Notes: generated by a model not told the origin, from the sequence alone. DNA of 39,636 nucleotides from an uncultured Bacteroidales bacterium (GCA_900317955.1 ONIP01000022.1:1-39636); one strand, 5' to 3'; counted from the first letter of the stretch, positions 8,211 through 17,552 are shown. A program made the numbers and translations.

Positions 8211-8297
8211 TACCTTTTTGTTGGATTGAAAAGGTGTTTTTTGGAAAAAAAATCAACGACTTAATGTGAATAAGGCGAGGGTGTGGAGGGGGGAGGG

Positions 8298-8717
8298 TCA
8301 AGGGTTTTTGCGGAGGCGGAAAGTGAATTTGCGCTGTAGACGGTTCCTGCAGAGGTATAGGATAAGTCCGTAGAGGAGGACAGCGAGGATGGTGAGGAGT
8401 GCGATGAGGAGTTCAGAAAGGTGGAGAGAGTAAAGGGTGGCGAAAGTGGCGAGGATGAGCAGGGCTGGAAGGACGTAGGCGATGAAGACTGCAAGGAGTC
8501 CGTGACCAGAGTTGATGATGACGGTGACGGGTTGGCCAGGGGTGTATTGTTGCCAGTCGGGAGTGTCGATGTCGACGAGTTTGTCCTTTTTTTCGGAGAA
8601 GCTACAGTGGGCGTGTGCTTCGCAGGAGGCGCAGGCACTGAGTACTTGCATTTTGACTTGAACTTTGCCGTTGGCAGAGTTGACGACGGTACCGTCGTGG
8701 GTGGCTATTGTCTCCAT
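8298..8717 (-). CDS. rseC: RseC/MucC-family membrane protein (SoxR-reducing system type)
   Basis: This 139-aa protein begins with a small domain containing CASCEAHAHC followed by SFSEKKDK, the cysteine cluster of the RseC/MucC family. Two membrane helices follow (about residues 74-96 and 102-121) and then a basic tail. In other bacteria RseC works with Rnf-type electron transfer or the sigma-E pathway, and in Bacteroidota it often precedes rnf genes. No rnf gene is in this window. The start overlaps the end of the WG-repeat gene by 13 bases, so the two are translationally coupled. Confidence 0.85.
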   Translation of the reverse strand: METIATHDGTVVNSANGKVQVKMQVLSACASCEAHAHCSFSEKKDKLVDIDTPDWQQYTPGQPVTVIINSGHGLLAVFIAYVLPALLILATFATLYSLHLSELLIALLTILAVLLYGLILYLCRNRLQRKFTFRLRKNP

Positions 8718-9979
8718 GATTTGGGTGCTTTTTTACAGTTTTTGACGCATTTTCCTTCAGTGTTCATTTTGTGGATTTCGCCTCGGTAGATTACCTCTGC
8801 GCGACCCCATTCGAAGGGCGAAGCAATATCGAAGGTGGGAGGGATAAAGAAGTCGCCTTTGGTGTCGATGTAGCCCCAGAGTCCGACATGGACTGGTGCG
8901 AGGCCGTCGGCGAAGTGGTAGGCATCGTCGAAGCAGGGGTAGATGAGAAAGTGACCTTCGAGGTCGACAAAGCCGTATTGCCCGAGTTTTTCGATGAGAG
9001 CGAGTCCTTCGTGGTAGATGTAGAGTTGGCTGCGGAAGCCACTATTGTCGTATTCGATGGGGAGGATGGTGCGTCCTTGGCGGTCGATGATGCCCCATTT
9101 GTTGTTGATGGAAACGTAGGTGCGACCTTCTTTAAACAGTCCAGCCTGGTCGTATTGGCAGGGGATGATTTCTTTGCCTTTCTCGTCGAGGAAGCCGAAT
9201 TTGCCGTTTCGGGAGACGAGGATGCGATCTTCGGTTTTGCCTTCAAGAGAAGTGTAGATAGGTTTGGTGAGTTGGCGGAATTTGCTGTTGTAGAGTGCGA
9301 GACCGTCATCGTCGCCGGCGAAGAAGAGTCCTTCGAAGACGGGAGTGAGGATTTCAAATTTGATAGGGAATACTTCGCGTCCAGTGCGGTCGATCATACC
9401 GTAGCGGTCGTAGTTTTTAACAACGGCGAAGCCTTCGCTATAGGGTAGTGCATATTCGAAGGTAGGAGGGATGACGATGTTGCCGTCGTGGTCGATGAAG
9501 CCGTAGCCGACAAAGGTGCTGTCGACGTCGATGGCGACAACGGCGGTGCCTTCGCTATAGGTGGAGGCTGCGCGATAGACGAAAGGGACACGTTGCCGGC
9601 CGGTGGTGTCGAAGAAGCCGTATAGGCTGTCTTGCTGGACGAGAATCATGCCGTCGGTGGGGTAGTTGACATCGGTGTAGAGGCAGGGGATGATTTCGTT
9701 GCCATTGCGGTCGATGAGGCCGCATTGGTTGTAGTCGAGGTAGACCTTGCAGTAGTTGCCGTGGAATTTGTCGACAAAGCGGTATTTGTTTGGTACGATG
9801 ACGGAGCCGTCTTCCCGTTTGAAACCGAAGAGTTCGCCTTGCTGGGTGGTCTGAATGCCGTTGACGAAGACGAGTTCACAGCCACATGATTCGTCGTCGA
9901 CGTATTGGACAGTGTCTTGCGCAGCGAGGAGGGACGGCAAGGCAAGACAGAGGATGAAAAGTAACAGTATTTTTTTCAT
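8705..9979 (-). CDS. Secreted WG-repeat protein
   Basis: This 424-aa protein has a signal peptide (MKKILLLFILCLALPSLLAA). It then has eight or more WG-type beta repeats, each with the pattern G(F/L)(I/F)D..G..(I/V)(I/V)P..Y/F. Examples are CGLIDRNGNEIIPCLY, YGFIDHDGNIVIPPTF, FGFLDEKGKEIIPCQY and WGIIDRQGRTILPIEY. WG (KWG) repeats form extended or propeller-like binding surfaces and have no known catalysis. A short Cys-containing tail (EGKCVKNCKK) ends the protein. It is the upstream partner of rseC, overlapping by 13 bases. The function is unknown. Confidence 0.88.
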   Translation of the reverse strand: MKKILLLFILCLALPSLLAAQDTVQYVDDESCGCELVFVNGIQTTQQGELFGFKREDGSVIVPNKYRFVDKFHGNYCKVYLDYNQCGLIDRNGNEIIPCLYTDVNYPTDGMILVQQDSLYGFFDTTGRQRVPFVYRAASTYSEGTAVVAIDVDSTFVGYGFIDHDGNIVIPPTFEYALPYSEGFAVVKNYDRYGMIDRTGREVFPIKFEILTPVFEGLFFAGDDDGLALYNSKFRQLTKPIYTSLEGKTEDRILVSRNGKFGFLDEKGKEIIPCQYDQAGLFKEGRTYVSINNKWGIIDRQGRTILPIEYDNSGFRSQLYIYHEGLALIEKLGQYGFVDLEGHFLIYPCFDDAYHFADGLAPVHVGLWGYIDTKGDFFIPPTFDIASPFEWGRAEVIYRGEIHKMNTEGKCVKNCKKAPKSWRQ

Positions 9980-10151
9980 GGATGGGTTTGTATTTTTATG
10001 TTTAATGGTTAAAGGTGGGTTCTATTTATTTGTTTTCATTGTCGCGTTCCTTGGGCGTAGGTATCTTGTTACTGTTAATTGCCGCACTTTGCCTACGGCT
10101 TGTATGGAGTTATTCCTAATCTCACCCGTCGGGGTGATTAATTGAAGTCCG

Positions 10152-10904
10152 CTAAATAGTGGTAACATCCGAGACGGGGAGCCAGCCGGTGTTGCCGTCG
10201 GCGATGCGGACTTTGTGCCATTGGCCGAGGGTTTCATCGATTTGGACTTTTGCTCCTTCGTGGAGGATGAGTTTGTCGATGCTGTTGGGTTCGGGCGAGC
10301 TTTTGACAACAACCATGGGTGTGGTGACGATGGCTTGGTTGTGCCTGTTGAAACGGATGCTTGATGAGATGGCGCAGGCGAGGCATAGGATGAGGAAGAG
10401 TGTGGTGACGGAACCTGCAATGAGGGAGCCTTTACGCCAACGGTAGTCGCTGCTGAGGACGAACAGGGCGGTGATGGCACCGAGGAGAGCGAGGAGGCAG
10501 AGGAAGAGGATGCGCCAGCCGGTTGGGCTGAACCAAGAGACGACTTTGTGAGCCCACTGGGCGAGGAATATTTCGGGGAGTGGAGGAATTTCTTCTTCGG
10601 TTTTGCTGTTGGCGAGGTCGAGGTTTTGGCGAGCGTCGCGGAAGTTGGGTTTGAGACGGAGGGCACGCTCGTAGTTGAGGATAGCGAGGCCGTATTCGTC
10701 GAGGCGGTAGTGCGCGTTGCCGAGGTTGTAGTAGAGGTCGGCAGACTGGTAGCCGGCGTTGAGGACTGCGTTGTAACAGTCAACAGCTTCGGCGAAGTGT
10801 CCTTGGGAGTAGGCGTTGTTGGCGCGGAGCATGAGCTCTTGGGGAGTTTGGCCCGAGGCACTGATTGCGGTGAGTATGAGGATTGCGGCGAGTATTTTCT
10901 TCAT
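10152..10904 (-). CDS. batE: BatE: TPR and SH3-domain aerotolerance protein
   Basis: This 250-aa protein has a signal peptide (MKKILAAILILTAISASG). Tetratricopeptide repeats (about 22-97) include ADLYYNLGNAHYRLDEYGLA. Two membrane helices follow (about 130-150 and 160-182), then a C-terminal bacterial SH3 domain with VVKSSPEPNS and GNTGWLP (about 188-250). This architecture is that of BatE. It is the last gene of the bat locus, 13 bases after batD. In Bacteroides fragilis the Bat proteins were linked to oxygen tolerance, but their biochemical role is not settled. They probably form an envelope complex with the VWA proteins BatA and BatB. Confidence 0.88.
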   Translation of the reverse strand: MKKILAAILILTAISASGQTPQELMLRANNAYSQGHFAEAVDCYNAVLNAGYQSADLYYNLGNAHYRLDEYGLAILNYERALRLKPNFRDARQNLDLANSKTEEEIPPLPEIFLAQWAHKVVSWFSPTGWRILFLCLLALLGAITALFVLSSDYRWRKGSLIAGSVTTLFLILCLACAISSSIRFNRHNQAIVTTPMVVVKSSPEPNSIDKLILHEGAKVQIDETLGQWHKVRIADGNTGWLPVSDVTTI

Positions 10905-10917
10905 GGTGCGGTGTGTG

Positions 10918-12735
10918 TTAAATCATGACTATCATTTGAAGAGCTTCATTGTATATTTCCTGTTTGCGGGAAGCAGCATCGCCAGGAGCGAAACGAGCGA
11001 AGTCGACTTTTTGCAGCGTTTGGAGGATGCGTTGTTGTTGCTCTTCGGGTACTTGCTTTTCGGAGAGGCAGTCGCGGACGGTGTCGCTGCTGAGGCGCGA
11101 GAGCTGGATGTTGTATTTGTCGGCGAGGCAGCCCCAGATGGCTTTGTAGATTTCTTCGTAGAAACGGTTGTCGTCGCCGGTGTAGAGGTAGTCGGCAGCC
11201 GTCTTGAGACGTTTGCGGGCCATTTTTGTGGCGCGTCGCAATCGCATGCCAGCGATGTCCTGCAGTTGGGCTTGACGTCGGCGTCCGATGATGATGGCGG
11301 CGGCGGTGGCGGCGACGATGAGGAGCAGGGTGAGCCAGAACCACCAGGGGAAGACATCCTTTCGGTTGGTTGGGAAGAGACGGCCAGGGTTTGTCTGGAT
11401 GTAGTTGATGTCGCTGTTGAGGAGTTTGACTTCGTTCTTGGTACTGGTAACGCTTTTCATTGAATTGGGGTCGCCTTTGTCGATATGGACGGGAATGGCG
11501 GGGAGTTTCTTGGTGACGTAGCGTCCGGTGTTGGGGTCGAAGAAGACAAAGGTGGCGGCAGGGATTTCGTAGTCGCCATGGTTGCGTGGGATGAGAATCC
11601 ATTCGAAGGTACGGCTTCCACTAATGCCGTTGTTGTTGCGGGTGATGTGGTCGTTGATTTGGGGGTCGTAAGCTTCGAAGACTTTGGGGAAGTTGATGTT
11701 GGGGGCGTCGATGAGCATCAGGTTGCCTGCACCGCTGATGGTGAGGCGGTAGGTGATGGCTTCGTTGGCGCGGACTTGGCGGGTGTCGGTTTCAGCCTTA
11801 ATGGAGAAGTTGCCGACTGCACCGTTGAAACCTTCGGGTGCATTGGGAAGTGGTTTGACGCGGACATTGATGCTGTTGGTGCGGAGATGTTTTTCAACGG
11901 CCTGCGTGGGGTTGAAGAAGGGGTCGTCGAAGAGGTCCCAGATGGAGCCTGTACGTTGACGCTGGCGTTGGACGAGTGCAAGGACATCGAGGTCGAGGGG
12001 CTCGATTGTGAGTTTGCCACTCTCTTGGGCGAAGAGGGCTCCACGGCGGATTTCAGCAACCATGTAGCGGCGTCCGTCGACGGTTTCTTCGTATTGGTGG
12101 ATGTTGCCGTCTTTGGTGAGGTCTTCGCTCCAGAAGCCTTTGTTGCCGGGTAGTTTATCGATTTGGTACTGGCTGAGGGATATTTGGGTGTATATTTTAT
12201 AGGTAATGATGACTTGCTCGCCTTGGTAAGGGTTGTTTTTGCTGATGCTTGCGCGGGCGAAGAGGGATTTGCTGTCGATGTTGGAAGATTGAGCGGGTTG
12301 CTGGGCGGACTGACGGTTGGAGCGGGAGCCGCCATAGGCGTTTTGCTGCTGGTTGTTGGGATTGCTCTTTTCAACGGTGATAGTAAATCCGGGGCAGGTT
12401 ATTTTTTTGCCGTCGACGCTACAGCTGGCGCCACCGATGTTGAATGTGCCTTCTACGTCGGCCAACAGGATATAAGTGAACCCCGTAGTGGTGGATTGGG
12501 ACATCTGTCCGTTGACGATGGAGACACTGCGTTGGGTGGAGGCATTGGGTCCGGAGAGGACAGACAAGCCCTTGAATGAGGGGCCGCGGAAATCGCTGGC
12601 GCGGTCGTTGACTTCATAGCGGACTTCGAAGCGGCGGCCTTGTTCTACACGTCCAGGGGCGCGGACGGTGAGTTCCTGGGCTGATGCGCCGAGGAAGAGT
12701 GCAAGGAATAGGAGGGATATGTATATACGTTTCAT
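10918..12735 (-). CDS. batD: BatD: membrane-anchored beta-sandwich aerotolerance protein
   Basis: This 605-aa protein has a signal peptide (MKRIYISLLFLALFLGASA). Successive Ig-like beta-sandwich segments follow, including RASISKNNPYQGEQVIITYK and RVKPLPNAPEGFNGAVGNFS, which are typical of BatD (oxygen-tolerance family). There is one membrane helix (about 477-498) and a cytoplasmic helical tail of about 100 residues. It lies between batC (20 bases) and batE (13 bases) in the expected order. It is thought to be the large periplasmic scaffold of the Bat complex. Confidence 0.92.
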   Translation of the reverse strand: MKRIYISLLFLALFLGASAQELTVRAPGRVEQGRRFEVRYEVNDRASDFRGPSFKGLSVLSGPNASTQRSVSIVNGQMSQSTTTGFTYILLADVEGTFNIGGASCSVDGKKITCPGFTITVEKSNPNNQQQNAYGGSRSNRQSAQQPAQSSNIDSKSLFARASISKNNPYQGEQVIITYKIYTQISLSQYQIDKLPGNKGFWSEDLTKDGNIHQYEETVDGRRYMVAEIRRGALFAQESGKLTIEPLDLDVLALVQRQRQRTGSIWDLFDDPFFNPTQAVEKHLRTNSINVRVKPLPNAPEGFNGAVGNFSIKAETDTRQVRANEAITYRLTISGAGNLMLIDAPNINFPKVFEAYDPQINDHITRNNNGISGSRTFEWILIPRNHGDYEIPAATFVFFDPNTGRYVTKKLPAIPVHIDKGDPNSMKSVTSTKNEVKLLNSDINYIQTNPGRLFPTNRKDVFPWWFWLTLLLIVAATAAAIIIGRRRQAQLQDIAGMRLRRATKMARKRLKTAADYLYTGDDNRFYEEIYKAIWGCLADKYNIQLSRLSSDTVRDCLSEKQVPEEQQQRILQTLQKVDFARFAPGDAASRKQEIYNEALQMIVMI

Positions 12736-12755
12736 AATCGCGGTGTGTGTTGCTG

Positions 12756-13577
12756 TTACCAGTCTTTTTCAATGGAGCGGGGAGCAGCCACTTCTACTTT
12801 TTTGGCGTTCTCCTTCATGGTGTTCTTTTCGTTGTTTTTGACGGCTTCGAGCAGACGTTCAGCATCTTGCTTTTTTTGTTGCTGTTGCCTTTTCTGTTGC
12901 TTTTGTTGCTGGCGGTCTTGTTGGTTTTGCTGCTGATTCTGGTTCTGTTGTTGCTGTTGTTTGTTTTGTTGCTGCTGTTGGTCTTTCTGATTGTCTTGCC
13001 CGTTGTTGCCTTGCTGGTTTTGATCCTTGTTTTTGTCCTTGTTTTTGTCTTTGTTGTCTTGGTTTTGTCCACCGCCTTGTTGCTGCTGTTGCTGTTGGGC
13101 TTGCTGAAGCATTTTCTTGGCGTAGGAGAGATTGTAGCGGGTGTCGTCGTTCTTGGGGGCGAGTTTGAGGGCTTCTTGATAGTCGTTGACGGCTTGCTGG
13201 AATTGCTGCATGCCTTCGGCACGGTTTTCTTTTTGGAGACCGGCTTTAAGGTAGCTGTTGCCGCGGTTGTGAAGAATGCGGCTGCGTTCTTTGTCGGAGA
13301 GGCCTGGCTGAGCGAGGGCTTTGTCGAAGTGGTTGATAGCTTCGTTGTATTTCTGCTGACGGTAGAGTGTGTTGCCGAGATTGTATTGAGCCCGGTAAGC
13401 GTTGCTGTCCTGGTGGAGTGCACGGAGGTAGTTGACTTCGGCACGGTCGTATTTCTGGGCTTTGTATTCGCGGTTGCCTTTGCGGGTTTCTTTCCGAACG
13501 GTGCTGTTCTGCGCGGAGAGAAGAACGGGCAGGGCGGCGACAAGGACAAGTATCAGGAATGATTTGAAGGATTTCAT
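12756..13577 (-). CDS. batC: BatC: TPR protein with a Gln/Asn-rich tail
   Basis: This 273-aa protein has a signal peptide (FKSFLILVLVAALPVLLSA). TPR repeats (about 30-155) include AYRAQYNLGNTLYRQQKYNE. A low-complexity segment rich in Q, N, D and K follows (about 155-235). The C-terminal 35 residues, with DAERLLEAVKNNEK and ending SIEKDW, match the short conserved motif usual in BatC. It sits 12 bases after batB and 20 before batD. It is probably a periplasmic adaptor in the Bat complex. The long Q-rich tract creates a Leu/Val-rich open frame on the other strand, which is an artefact. Confidence 0.9.
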   Translation of the reverse strand: MKSFKSFLILVLVAALPVLLSAQNSTVRKETRKGNREYKAQKYDRAEVNYLRALHQDSNAYRAQYNLGNTLYRQQKYNEAINHFDKALAQPGLSDKERSRILHNRGNSYLKAGLQKENRAEGMQQFQQAVNDYQEALKLAPKNDDTRYNLSYAKKMLQQAQQQQQQQGGGQNQDNKDKNKDKNKDQNQQGNNGQDNQKDQQQQQNKQQQQQNQNQQQNQQDRQQQKQQKRQQQQKKQDAERLLEAVKNNEKNTMKENAKKVEVAAPRSIEKDW

Positions 13578-13589
13578 GGGATGGAAGAA

Positions 13590-14654
13590 TTATAGCGTTT
13601 TATGTCGGTTAAGAAGGTTGTCGATGTTGAATTTTCTGTTTCTGCGCTCGAAGATGAATAGTTCGGCGAGGAGACAGACTATAGCCGCGGCCAGGGGGTA
13701 TTGGTAGCGGCTTTCGTATTCGGAGAACATGGCTTCGCCGTAGTGGTCTTTCTCAAGCCCTTCGATGAGGCTGACGATTTCCTGGACACCGGAATTGATG
13801 TTGTTGGCACGGACATAGACACCTTTGCCAGCGTGGGCGATGGAGGTGAGGGTGGCTTCGTCGAGGTGGGTGGTGACGGTGTTGCCGCTGTTGTCTCGTT
13901 TGTAACCTACGCGTTGGCCGTTGCGGTATTCGGGGATTGGAGTTCCTTCGGTAAGGCCCATGCCGATGGTGCAGACGAGAATGCCTTCGGAAGCGGCTTT
14001 GCGAGCAGCGGCTTCGGCATCGTCTTCGAAGTTTTCACCATCGGAAATAACGATGATTGCCCGGCCTTGATTTTTGACCCATTCACGGTCGGGGTCGCCA
14101 TAGCCGAAGGTTTCCATACCTTTCTCGATGGCGTCTCCGATGGCAGTGCCTTGAGCACTGATTAGGCTGCAGTCGATTTGGTCGAGGAACAGTTTTACGG
14201 CACTGTAGTCGTTAGTCAAGGGCATTTGAACGTAGCTGCTACCGGCAAAGACGACGAGGGAGATGCGGTCACTGCCAAGCGAGGATAGGAGGTTGTTGAT
14301 GGTGCGCTTGCTACGTTCAAGACGGTTGGGCTGGATGTCCTCAGCCATCATGCTGTTGGATATGTCGAGGCAGATGGCGATGTCGCTGCCGATGCGTTCG
14401 CCTTTTACCATTTTGCTACCCTCTTGGGGGTTGGCGAGAGCAAGGATGAGGAAGGCGGAGGCAAGCATAATGAGGCCGTATTTCACAGCGGGACGCCAGC
14501 GGGAGGCGTCGGGGATGAGGCGGCCGAACATGCTGTGGTCGGCAAATTGTTCAAGCCGACGTTTGTTGCGGATAGAGAGCCATATCCAGAGTCCCACTCC
14601 AAGCGGGATGAGGAGCAGGAACCATATTATTTGAGGATGTTCGAAGTGTATCAC
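13590..14654 (-). CDS. batB: BatB: VWA-domain membrane protein
   Basis: This 354-aa protein has N-terminal membrane helices (about 8-28 and 60-78). The von Willebrand factor A domain starts at about residue 90 with the MIDAS motif DISNS (in AICLDISNSMMAED), continues with a conserved Thr region near FAGSSYVQMPLT and has IVISDGENFED for the last metal ligands. A C-terminal membrane helix (about 318-335) is followed by a basic tail. It is paralogous to BatA, which lies 30 bases upstream. VWA domains mediate metal-dependent protein contacts, so BatA and BatB are likely the core of an envelope complex. Confidence 0.93.
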   Translation of the reverse strand: MIHFEHPQIIWFLLLIPLGVGLWIWLSIRNKRRLEQFADHSMFGRLIPDASRWRPAVKYGLIMLASAFLILALANPQEGSKMVKGERIGSDIAICLDISNSMMAEDIQPNRLERSKRTINNLLSSLGSDRISLVVFAGSSYVQMPLTNDYSAVKLFLDQIDCSLISAQGTAIGDAIEKGMETFGYGDPDREWVKNQGRAIIVISDGENFEDDAEAAARKAASEGILVCTIGMGLTEGTPIPEYRNGQRVGYKRDNSGNTVTTHLDEATLTSIAHAGKGVYVRANNINSGVQEIVSLIEGLEKDHYGEAMFSEYESRYQYPLAAAIVCLLAELFIFERRNRKFNIDNLLNRHKTL

Positions 14655-14684
14655 GGATGTTTTGATGTTTGTTTAGATAAATGG

Positions 14685-15683
14685 TCAAGGGGTGCTGCGG
14701 AAATAGAAAAGGCCAAGCACGATTTCGAGCAAGAGTGCGATGGCAGCAATGACGAGCCATATTTGGTATTCGTCTTTTGTCTGGGCATACTGAGTGACGT
14801 CGATTTTGCTCTTTTCCATTTCGTCGATTTGTTTGAAAATATGCTGCAGCGATTTTTTGTTGGTGGCGCGGAAATATTGTCCGTCGACGGTGGATTGAGC
14901 CATCTGGGTAAGCAGATTCTCGTCCAGTTCGACAGGGACGTTCTGGTAGTGTATACGCCCATAGGGGTCGCGCATGGGGTAGGGGGCCATGCCTTGGGTG
15001 CCGACACCTATAGTGTAAAGCCTGATGTTATAGAGTGCGGCAATTTCGGCGGCACTTTGTGGGTCGACGGCTCCTTGGTTGTTGATACCATCGGTGAGGA
15101 GGATGATTACTTTGCTCTTAGCCTGGCTGTCCTTGATGCGGTTGATGGCGGTGGCGAGACCGTCGCCGAGGGCGGTGCCGTCTTTTATCATACCGCTTTT
15201 CAGCGTGGATAGTTGTTTAAGGAGCACGTTGTGGTCGATGGTGAGGGGCACCTGAGTGAATGCCTCGCCAGAGAATACCACAAGACCCATGCGGTCGTTT
15301 TTGCGGCCCTCGATGAAGTCGGAAGCGACATTCTTGGCTGCTTCGAGTCTGTTGGGACGGAAATCTTCTGCGAGCATACTTCCGCTGACATCGATGGCCA
15401 GCACGATGTCAATGCCTTCCACCTTCATCTCCTGGCGGCTGAGCATGCTTTGCGGGCGGGCAAGGGCGATGACCAGCGCACCAACGGCTATCATGCGGAG
15501 AATGAACAGCAGGGGATAAGCCCGTTGGCGGAACGTTGGACGGACACCTTTGAACAGGTTGATGCTTGAGAATTGTAGCGCGGGCTTCTGTTTGCGGTAT
15601 CGCATGATATACCATACCACCATGAGCGGTATGACGAGCAGCAACAGCAGCAGAAGCGGATGTGCGAAAGTTATGTTATTCAT
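14685..15683 (-). CDS. batA: BatA: VWA-domain membrane protein
   Basis: This 332-aa protein has N-terminal helices (about 7-27 and 58-76). The VWA domain carries a complete MIDAS (DVSGSM in IDIVLAIDVSGSMLAED), VVFSGEAFTQVPLT and IILLTDGINNQG. A C-terminal membrane helix (about 310-328) closes the protein. The start codon overlaps the stop of the DUF4381-like gene by 4 bases (ATGA), which indicates coupling. The order and domain plan identify it as BatA, a partner of BatB in the aerotolerance locus. Confidence 0.93.
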   Translation of the reverse strand: MNNITFAHPLLLLLLLVIPLMVVWYIMRYRKQKPALQFSSINLFKGVRPTFRQRAYPLLFILRMIAVGALVIALARPQSMLSRQEMKVEGIDIVLAIDVSGSMLAEDFRPNRLEAAKNVASDFIEGRKNDRMGLVVFSGEAFTQVPLTIDHNVLLKQLSTLKSGMIKDGTALGDGLATAINRIKDSQAKSKVIILLTDGINNQGAVDPQSAAEIAALYNIRLYTIGVGTQGMAPYPMRDPYGRIHYQNVPVELDENLLTQMAQSTVDGQYFRATNKKSLQHIFKQIDEMEKSKIDVTQYAQTKDEYQIWLVIAAIALLLEIVLGLFYFRSTP

Positions 15684-16624
15684 GATGGAATATTTTCAGA
15701 TTCGGGAGTTTCGGTTTGACGGGAGATTTCGGCAGTGGTTTTTACAAAGCGTTGAGCTTGGTCCAGAGCCAGGTCGTGCTGGTAGGGTTGCGGCATAGAC
15801 TTTGCAAATTTCACCATGTCGGCGGCATTGAGAATCTGGCTCAATATCGAGGAAGTGTCTTCGTTGCAGACAGGAGCACTTTTGAACGCCTCGAGGGTCT
15901 GCCCGGTGGTCATTTCGGTTGATTGGATGCCGTATGATTCTTCGAGGTAGACACGGACGCTGTCGGTGAGTTCGGTATAGTATTCTTTTACCATACCTTT
16001 CTGCCAGAGTCCTTGTCGCCTCAGCGCCTCGAGACGTTCCAGCGCGCGGGTGTCGGGAGGAAGGGGAGGCGTTTTGGGCAGGCTGATAAGTGGCTTGCGT
16101 TTCTTGATTCGTACCACTATCAATACAGCGGCAGCCACTATTGCCCAGAACAACCAGAAGAATAATATAGTCCGTGCAATTTCTCCGAAAGTGTACGGTT
16201 GGTTCATAATGTCGGCGATGTCGCGGATTTCGGTAGAGGTGGTATCCACATTCGCCACATCGTTTACCTTAAGCAGCAGGGAGTCGGAACCAATGTGCAG
16301 CCAATGCTCGCCGGGTTCGAAACTGGTGAGGGCCGTATATAGGGTGCCATTGGAGGTGTCCATCCACTGCCTTACAGCCACGATGCCATCTGTCGAAAGG
16401 TCGTCAAGTGAGGGGTAAAGGGGAGTTTTCTCTATGGCCAACACCGTCTGGTCGCCCAGCATAATCTCTTTGCTGTCTATCTTGTAATGATAGGCTATCT
16501 TCCCTGTTTGGGAGAGGTCTGGTTCAGCGTCGGTGGTTGGTTGCGGGGTGGTTGCAGTCCGTTGTGCCGTACAGGGGGCGGAAACAGCAGCACATATCAG
16601 AAGCAGAAGGAAAAATCTTTTCAT
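15680..16624 (-). CDS. DUF4381-like membrane protein of the Bat operon
   Basis: About 314 aa from the ATG at 16624. This start gives a normal signal peptide (MKRFFLLLLICAAVSAPCTA), whereas an upstream in-frame ATG at 16699 would overlap the previous gene and bury the signal. A periplasmic beta domain of about 150 residues is followed by one membrane helix near FFWLFWAIVAAAVLIVV. The cytoplasmic DUF4381-type helical domain has RALERLEALRRQGLW and VRVYLEESYGIQSTEMTTGQ. This gene normally sits between DUF58 and batA in Bacteroidota. It probably anchors or regulates the VWA complex; the exact role is unknown. Confidence 0.82.
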   Translation of the reverse strand: MKRFFLLLLICAAVSAPCTAQRTATTPQPTTDAEPDLSQTGKIAYHYKIDSKEIMLGDQTVLAIEKTPLYPSLDDLSTDGIVAVRQWMDTSNGTLYTALTSFEPGEHWLHIGSDSLLLKVNDVANVDTTSTEIRDIADIMNQPYTFGEIARTILFFWLFWAIVAAAVLIVVRIKKRKPLISLPKTPPLPPDTRALERLEALRRQGLWQKGMVKEYYTELTDSVRVYLEESYGIQSTEMTTGQTLEAFKSAPVCNEDTSSILSQILNAADMVKFAKSMPQPYQHDLALDQAQRFVKTTAEISRQTETPESENIPS

Positions 16625-16670
16625 GTTATCCAAAACCATTGCAGCTCGCATTCTTTTGAAATTAATGATT

Positions 16671-17552
16671 CTAACGTATGCCGTCCGAGCGGCGTTCAAA
16701 CAACTTTCTCAGTTCCTTAACATAATCCTCGCCGGTGTAGAGAACCGTGCGGTCGATGCCATATCTACGCAGTGATTCTTCCACCTCGTTGACATGTGCC
16801 GAATATCGGGCGGCAACCTCTCTGCGGATGGAGGGGTCGGCGGTGTCTACCCACAGGGTGTGTTGGCTTTCGGGGTCGTAGAACTTGACGAGTCCGAGGT
16901 CAGGCAGTTTGGCTTCGCGTTCATCGGCAATACGGATAGCGACCAGGTCGTGTTTTCCGGAGGCTATCTTCAGTGCATCGGTATAGTTGGTGTCGAAAAA
17001 GTCGCTGAGCAGGAAGGCCGTACAGCGTTTTTTGATAACGTTTGAGAAGTATCGGAGTGCAACCGAGAGGTCGGTGCCGTCGGATTCAGGATGGAAAGTG
17101 ATAAGTTCGCGGATAATGCGGAGAATGTGGCTGCTTCCTTTCTTAGGGGGAATAAACCGTTCAATCCTATCGCTGAACATAATCATACCGACCTTGTCGT
17201 TATTCTGAATGGCACTGAAAGCAAGAGTGGCGGCCACTTCGGCCAACAGTTCCTCTTTGAATTGGTGGTGGGTGCCAAAACGGTTGGAGCCGCTCACGTC
17301 TACCAATAGCATGACGGTGAGTTCGCGTTCCTCTTCGAACACTTTCACATACGGATGATGCAGCCTTGCCGTGACGTTCCAGTCAATACTGCGTACATCG
17401 TCGCCGTACTGGTACTCGCGAACCTCGCTGAAGGCCATACCGCGACCTTTGAAGGCACTGTGATACTCGCCCGAGAACAACTGTCGTGAGAGTCCTCGAG
17501 CTTTTATCTCGATTTTGCGTACTTTCTTTATAATATCATTATTCTGTTCCAT
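16671..17552 (-). CDS. DUF58 protein (VWA-like, MoxR-associated)
   Basis: This 293-aa protein has the DUF58 signature EVREYQYGDDVRSIDWNVTA, followed by FEEERELTVMLLVDVSGSN. The latter is a VWA-like fold with a DVSGS metal-site motif. A later segment, AFLLSDFFDTNYT, is a further strand of the domain. No membrane helices are visible, so it is probably cytoplasmic and works with the MoxR ATPase encoded just upstream (75-base gap). MoxR/DUF58/VWA sets act as chaperone systems that assemble or insert metal into complexes. This gene and moxR are the first two members of the bat operon. Confidence 0.92.
   Translation of the reverse strand: MEQNNDIIKKVRKIEIKARGLSRQLFSGEYHSAFKGRGMAFSEVREYQYGDDVRSIDWNVTARLHHPYVKVFEEERELTVMLLVDVSGSNRFGTHHQFKEELLAEVAATLAFSAIQNNDKVGMIMFSDRIERFIPPKKGSSHILRIIRELITFHPESDGTDLSVALRYFSNVIKKRCTAFLLSDFFDTNYTDALKIASGKHDLVAIRIADEREAKLPDLGLVKFYDPESQHTLWVDTADPSIRREVAARYSAHVNEVEESLRRYGIDRTVLYTGEDYVKELRKLFERRSDGIR

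Noticed and set aside
10022..10861. 279-codon minus-strand Ser/Thr/Pro-rich frame overlapping batE
   Set aside because: Out-of-frame shadow of batE, whose signal peptide, TPR, helices and SH3 domain are in the other frame.
12747..13562. 271-codon Leu/Val-rich open frame looking like a membrane protein
   Set aside because: Complement of the Gln-rich batC tract (CAG/CAA read as CTG/TTG); batC has clear TPR and tail motifs.
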